NCBI GenBank assembly: GCA_009823505.1
Contig: VZQC01005680.1
Coordinates: 6,253,889-6,317,888 of the forward strand
Source: Rhizomys pruinosus
Lineage: Eukaryota; Chordata; Mammalia; Rodentia; Spalacidae
Length of the DNA stretch: 64,000 nt
Direction: 5' to 3'
The translations under genes and the position numbers were made by a program. The notes below the pieces were generated by a model. It ran no database searches. It worked only from the letters and a program-made list of their open reading frames with translations, and was not told where the DNA came from. Positions 61,875 through 64,000 of this stretch are shown here, one piece after another (the first letter of the stretch is position 1; each line of letters opens with the position of its first letter).

Positions 61875-62130
61875 GGGGCTGGAGAGATGGCCTAGCGGTT
61901 AAGAGCGCCGACTGCTCTTGCAGAGGACCCGGGTTCGATCCCCAGCACTCACATGGCGGCTGAGAACCATCTGAAGCTCCAATTCCAGGAGAACTCCAGT
62001 TCCAGGGGAATCCGACACCCTCTCTGACCTCCGCGGCATTGCACGACACGGGTGCACAAACCTGCATGCAGACAGTACATTGATACACACACAGAAATAA
62101 ATAAAAATAAAAATAAAAAAAAAATAAGAA
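61875..62130 (+). mobile_element. B2 SINE, 17-bp-duplication subtype
   Basis: GGGGGCTGGAGAGATGGCCT start, 17-bp pair present, AT-rich tail. Confidence 0.94.
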
Positions 62131-62494
62131 AGGGAACTTTGTCTTCTCAGAGATTATCGTCTTTACCTTCTTTATTAGTTTCATTTTACTTTTTAATGGT
62201 TAAATATCTACTCCATGCAAAATTTGCTTTGCAAAACACATGACATGGGAAACCAGCTTTATTTAGTAGGTAGCTTTGGCCCAACATTTATTGAAAGCTT
62301 CATCCTTCCCACTGACATTTATATGCTAATTTCCATACCGGTCATATTTGAGGCTATTTCATTACATAATTTCTCTATTTCTCTATATAAGCATAATCTT
62401 CTTTAATTGCACTGATATTTTAATATGCTCAAACATGTTATATGATTGCACTCTTCTGTTAATTCATTTTCTCTCACTTTAAATATTTAGGATA

Positions 62495-62732
62495 GGGGCT
62501 GGAGAGATAGGCTAGTGGTTAAGAGCACCGTCTGCTTTTGCAGAGGACCCGGGTTCGATCCCCAGCACCCACATGGCGGCCGAGAACCGTCTGTAACTCC
62601 AATTTCAGGAGAACTCCAGTTCCAGGGGAATCCGACACCCTCTTCTGACCTCCGCAGCATTGCACGACACGGGTGCACAAACCTACATGCAGGCAGTACA
62701 CTCATACACATAAATAAATAAATTAATTAAAT
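62495..62732 (+). mobile_element. B2 SINE, 17-bp-duplication subtype
   Basis: Carries the 17-bp pair. TSD AAATATTTAGGATA (14 bp) occurs at 62481-62494 and 62733-62746. Confidence 0.95.
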
Positions 62733-62799
62733 AAATATTTAGGATAAAGATAAGTGAACTTCATCCTGAGTCTATGTGAAAGTTAAACTATGTTTTTTA

Positions 62800-63110
62800 A
62801 TGTTTGAAAGTTCCCTTACTGAGGAGATATTGGCCCTTAATCGCTGCTGGGGAAGGGAAAATCTTTTTTGATGGGGTTCCCTGGGGTGGGTTTCCCATGC
62901 TCCGGCATAAGTCCCCATATGCTGCGGGCAGCACTAGCTGGATTTTGTGGGTTATTTTTAAAAAGAGGAGAAGGAAGGAGGGGAAGATGTTGGGAGGATA
63001 AGAAGGGAATTCAAGGGGGGAAATCAGGGTATAAAAGATCGTATTTCATCATATACATGTATTTAATTCTCAGAGAATAAAAATAATTAAAATAAGGAAA
63101 ACATTATAGA
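62800..63110 (+). mobile_element. L1-like 3' tail
   Basis: A purine-rich tract (62960-63030) followed by ATATACATGTATTTAATTCT and CAGAGAATAAAAATAATTAA resembles the end at 21895-22005. Confidence 0.5.
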
Positions 63111-64000
63111 TATAAAAAGGAAGACTCCTGACTGGCAAGTAGAATCTAGCTAGCACAAGCGTTATCACTGCATTTGTGATGTATGACTATAGAGCTTGGG
63201 TTAAAGCTTCTGCCTCTTACACATTTTTCGTTACACATTATTGAGATACAGTGGACATATAAAGAGCCACACATGTTGAATGAATTTTAACACAGTGAAA
63301 CACATGTGATACTTGATTGCCCAGTTTCTACATGCCCCTTTGTTTCAGTTTGTTTTGTTTTGATAAGAGCAATTAACACAAAATCTATTCTGTGTACATC
63401 TCCAGAACACTGTACTCATTGAACAACAACTTCCGGTATTCCCACTCACAGCCTGGAACTGCCATGGTTGTAGCTTCTGATTTTTTGAGTTTGGCTGTGA
63501 TGGTCCCTTTTACTTTTGAACAAGTTTTTCTAGAAAATATACAGCTATTTTTTTTTTGTTAGACTTTATGCTACCATTAATCTTAGATGCATGGAGTAAA
63601 TACGTACAATATATGTATATAAGATATATAGATATATATATATATATATAAAATTGGCATCCATGTAAGAGTTCAATAGATGTCATTTTACTTTCTAATG
63701 ATTCTTGGTATTCAGCATTTGTAGACGCAATTAGCTTCAAATAGCTTGATAGTTAAATTCTATATCATATTTGTAATATTTAATAGATTTTTGCATCTGA
63801 ATATGATATGTGTGTGTTTAAAGGTCTGTTCTCCATTCATATATGCCCTGGTGACTATATCTCTGGCAGCAGCCAGGATGGAAGCAATAAATTAAAGTTT
63901 ATTAATCTTTAAGATATGGCATCAATAATTCTGTTTCAATTACTGTTTTAGCTCCCACCCATGATAGGAATTCTCTTTATGAAGCAAAATATAGGCATAT
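63111..64000. other. Intergenic DNA with a short (TA)n run
   Basis: (TA)n at 63626-63651. No gene recognised up to the window end. Confidence 0.5.

Noticed and set aside
40856..64000. A downstream neighbouring protein-coding gene
   Set aside because: No run of exon-like frames with splice sites was found. From memory, the human CPNE8 3' side faces a large gene-poor interval, which is consistent.

Overview
The window is mammalian genomic DNA, most likely from a muroid rodent. B1, B2, B3 and B4/ID-type SINEs are scattered throughout on both strands, many with target-site duplications (TSDs), together with rodent-type LINE-1 pieces. The B2 copies carry a long 3' arm (GGTGCACAAACCTACATGCA type) and many B1 copies end in GGGAGACCCTGTCTC. 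I do not associate these variants with house mouse or rat, so a cricetid (hamster, vole or deer-mouse group) is my best guess; this is inference.

The only protein-coding gene I can support is the 3' half of a copine gene on the + strand, best matched to CPNE8. Seven exons (1878-1924, 6389-6570, 14613-14740, 24589-24691, 26020-26077, 30911-30984, 39164-39352) join in frame with canonical AG/GT borders. They encode about 260 residues: the copine VWA (A) domain, with a DxTxS metal-site motif in the first exon, and the C-terminal tail ending at TGA 39350-39352. The start codon, both C2 domains and the promoter lie upstream of the window. The 3' UTR runs to about 40.85 kb, with an internal AATAAA at 39893 and a likely distal ATTAAA at 40831.

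Region by region: 1-1380 is an antisense L1 ORF2 fragment, followed by a 120-bp tandem duplication. The intron between the first and second exons holds the most striking object in the window, a 48-copy, 24-bp minisatellite (3201-4346) with 24 consecutive identical central units, followed by a long TG/TATG array (5531-5985). The other introns hold SINEs, L1 tails, a 40-bp tandem repeat (7248-7420) and an unidentified poly(A)-tailed insertion with a 16-bp TSD (29959-30140). From about 40.9 kb to the end there is no supportable gene. This intergenic tract contains L1 3' ends, nested B2/L1 insertions, several older rodent interspersed repeats, an LTR-like piece near 50.3-50.6 kb, and microsatellites.

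The long open frames in the minisatellite and microsatellites, and the many 60-110 residue frames over SINEs, are repeat artefacts. I saw no tRNA or rRNA gene, no CRISPR array and no operon-type gene cluster. The best candidates for something undescribed are the homogenised minisatellite, a B2 subfamily marked by a 17-bp internal duplication, a repeated L1-like 3' tail family with a G-rich tract, and the unidentified retrocopy-like insertion.
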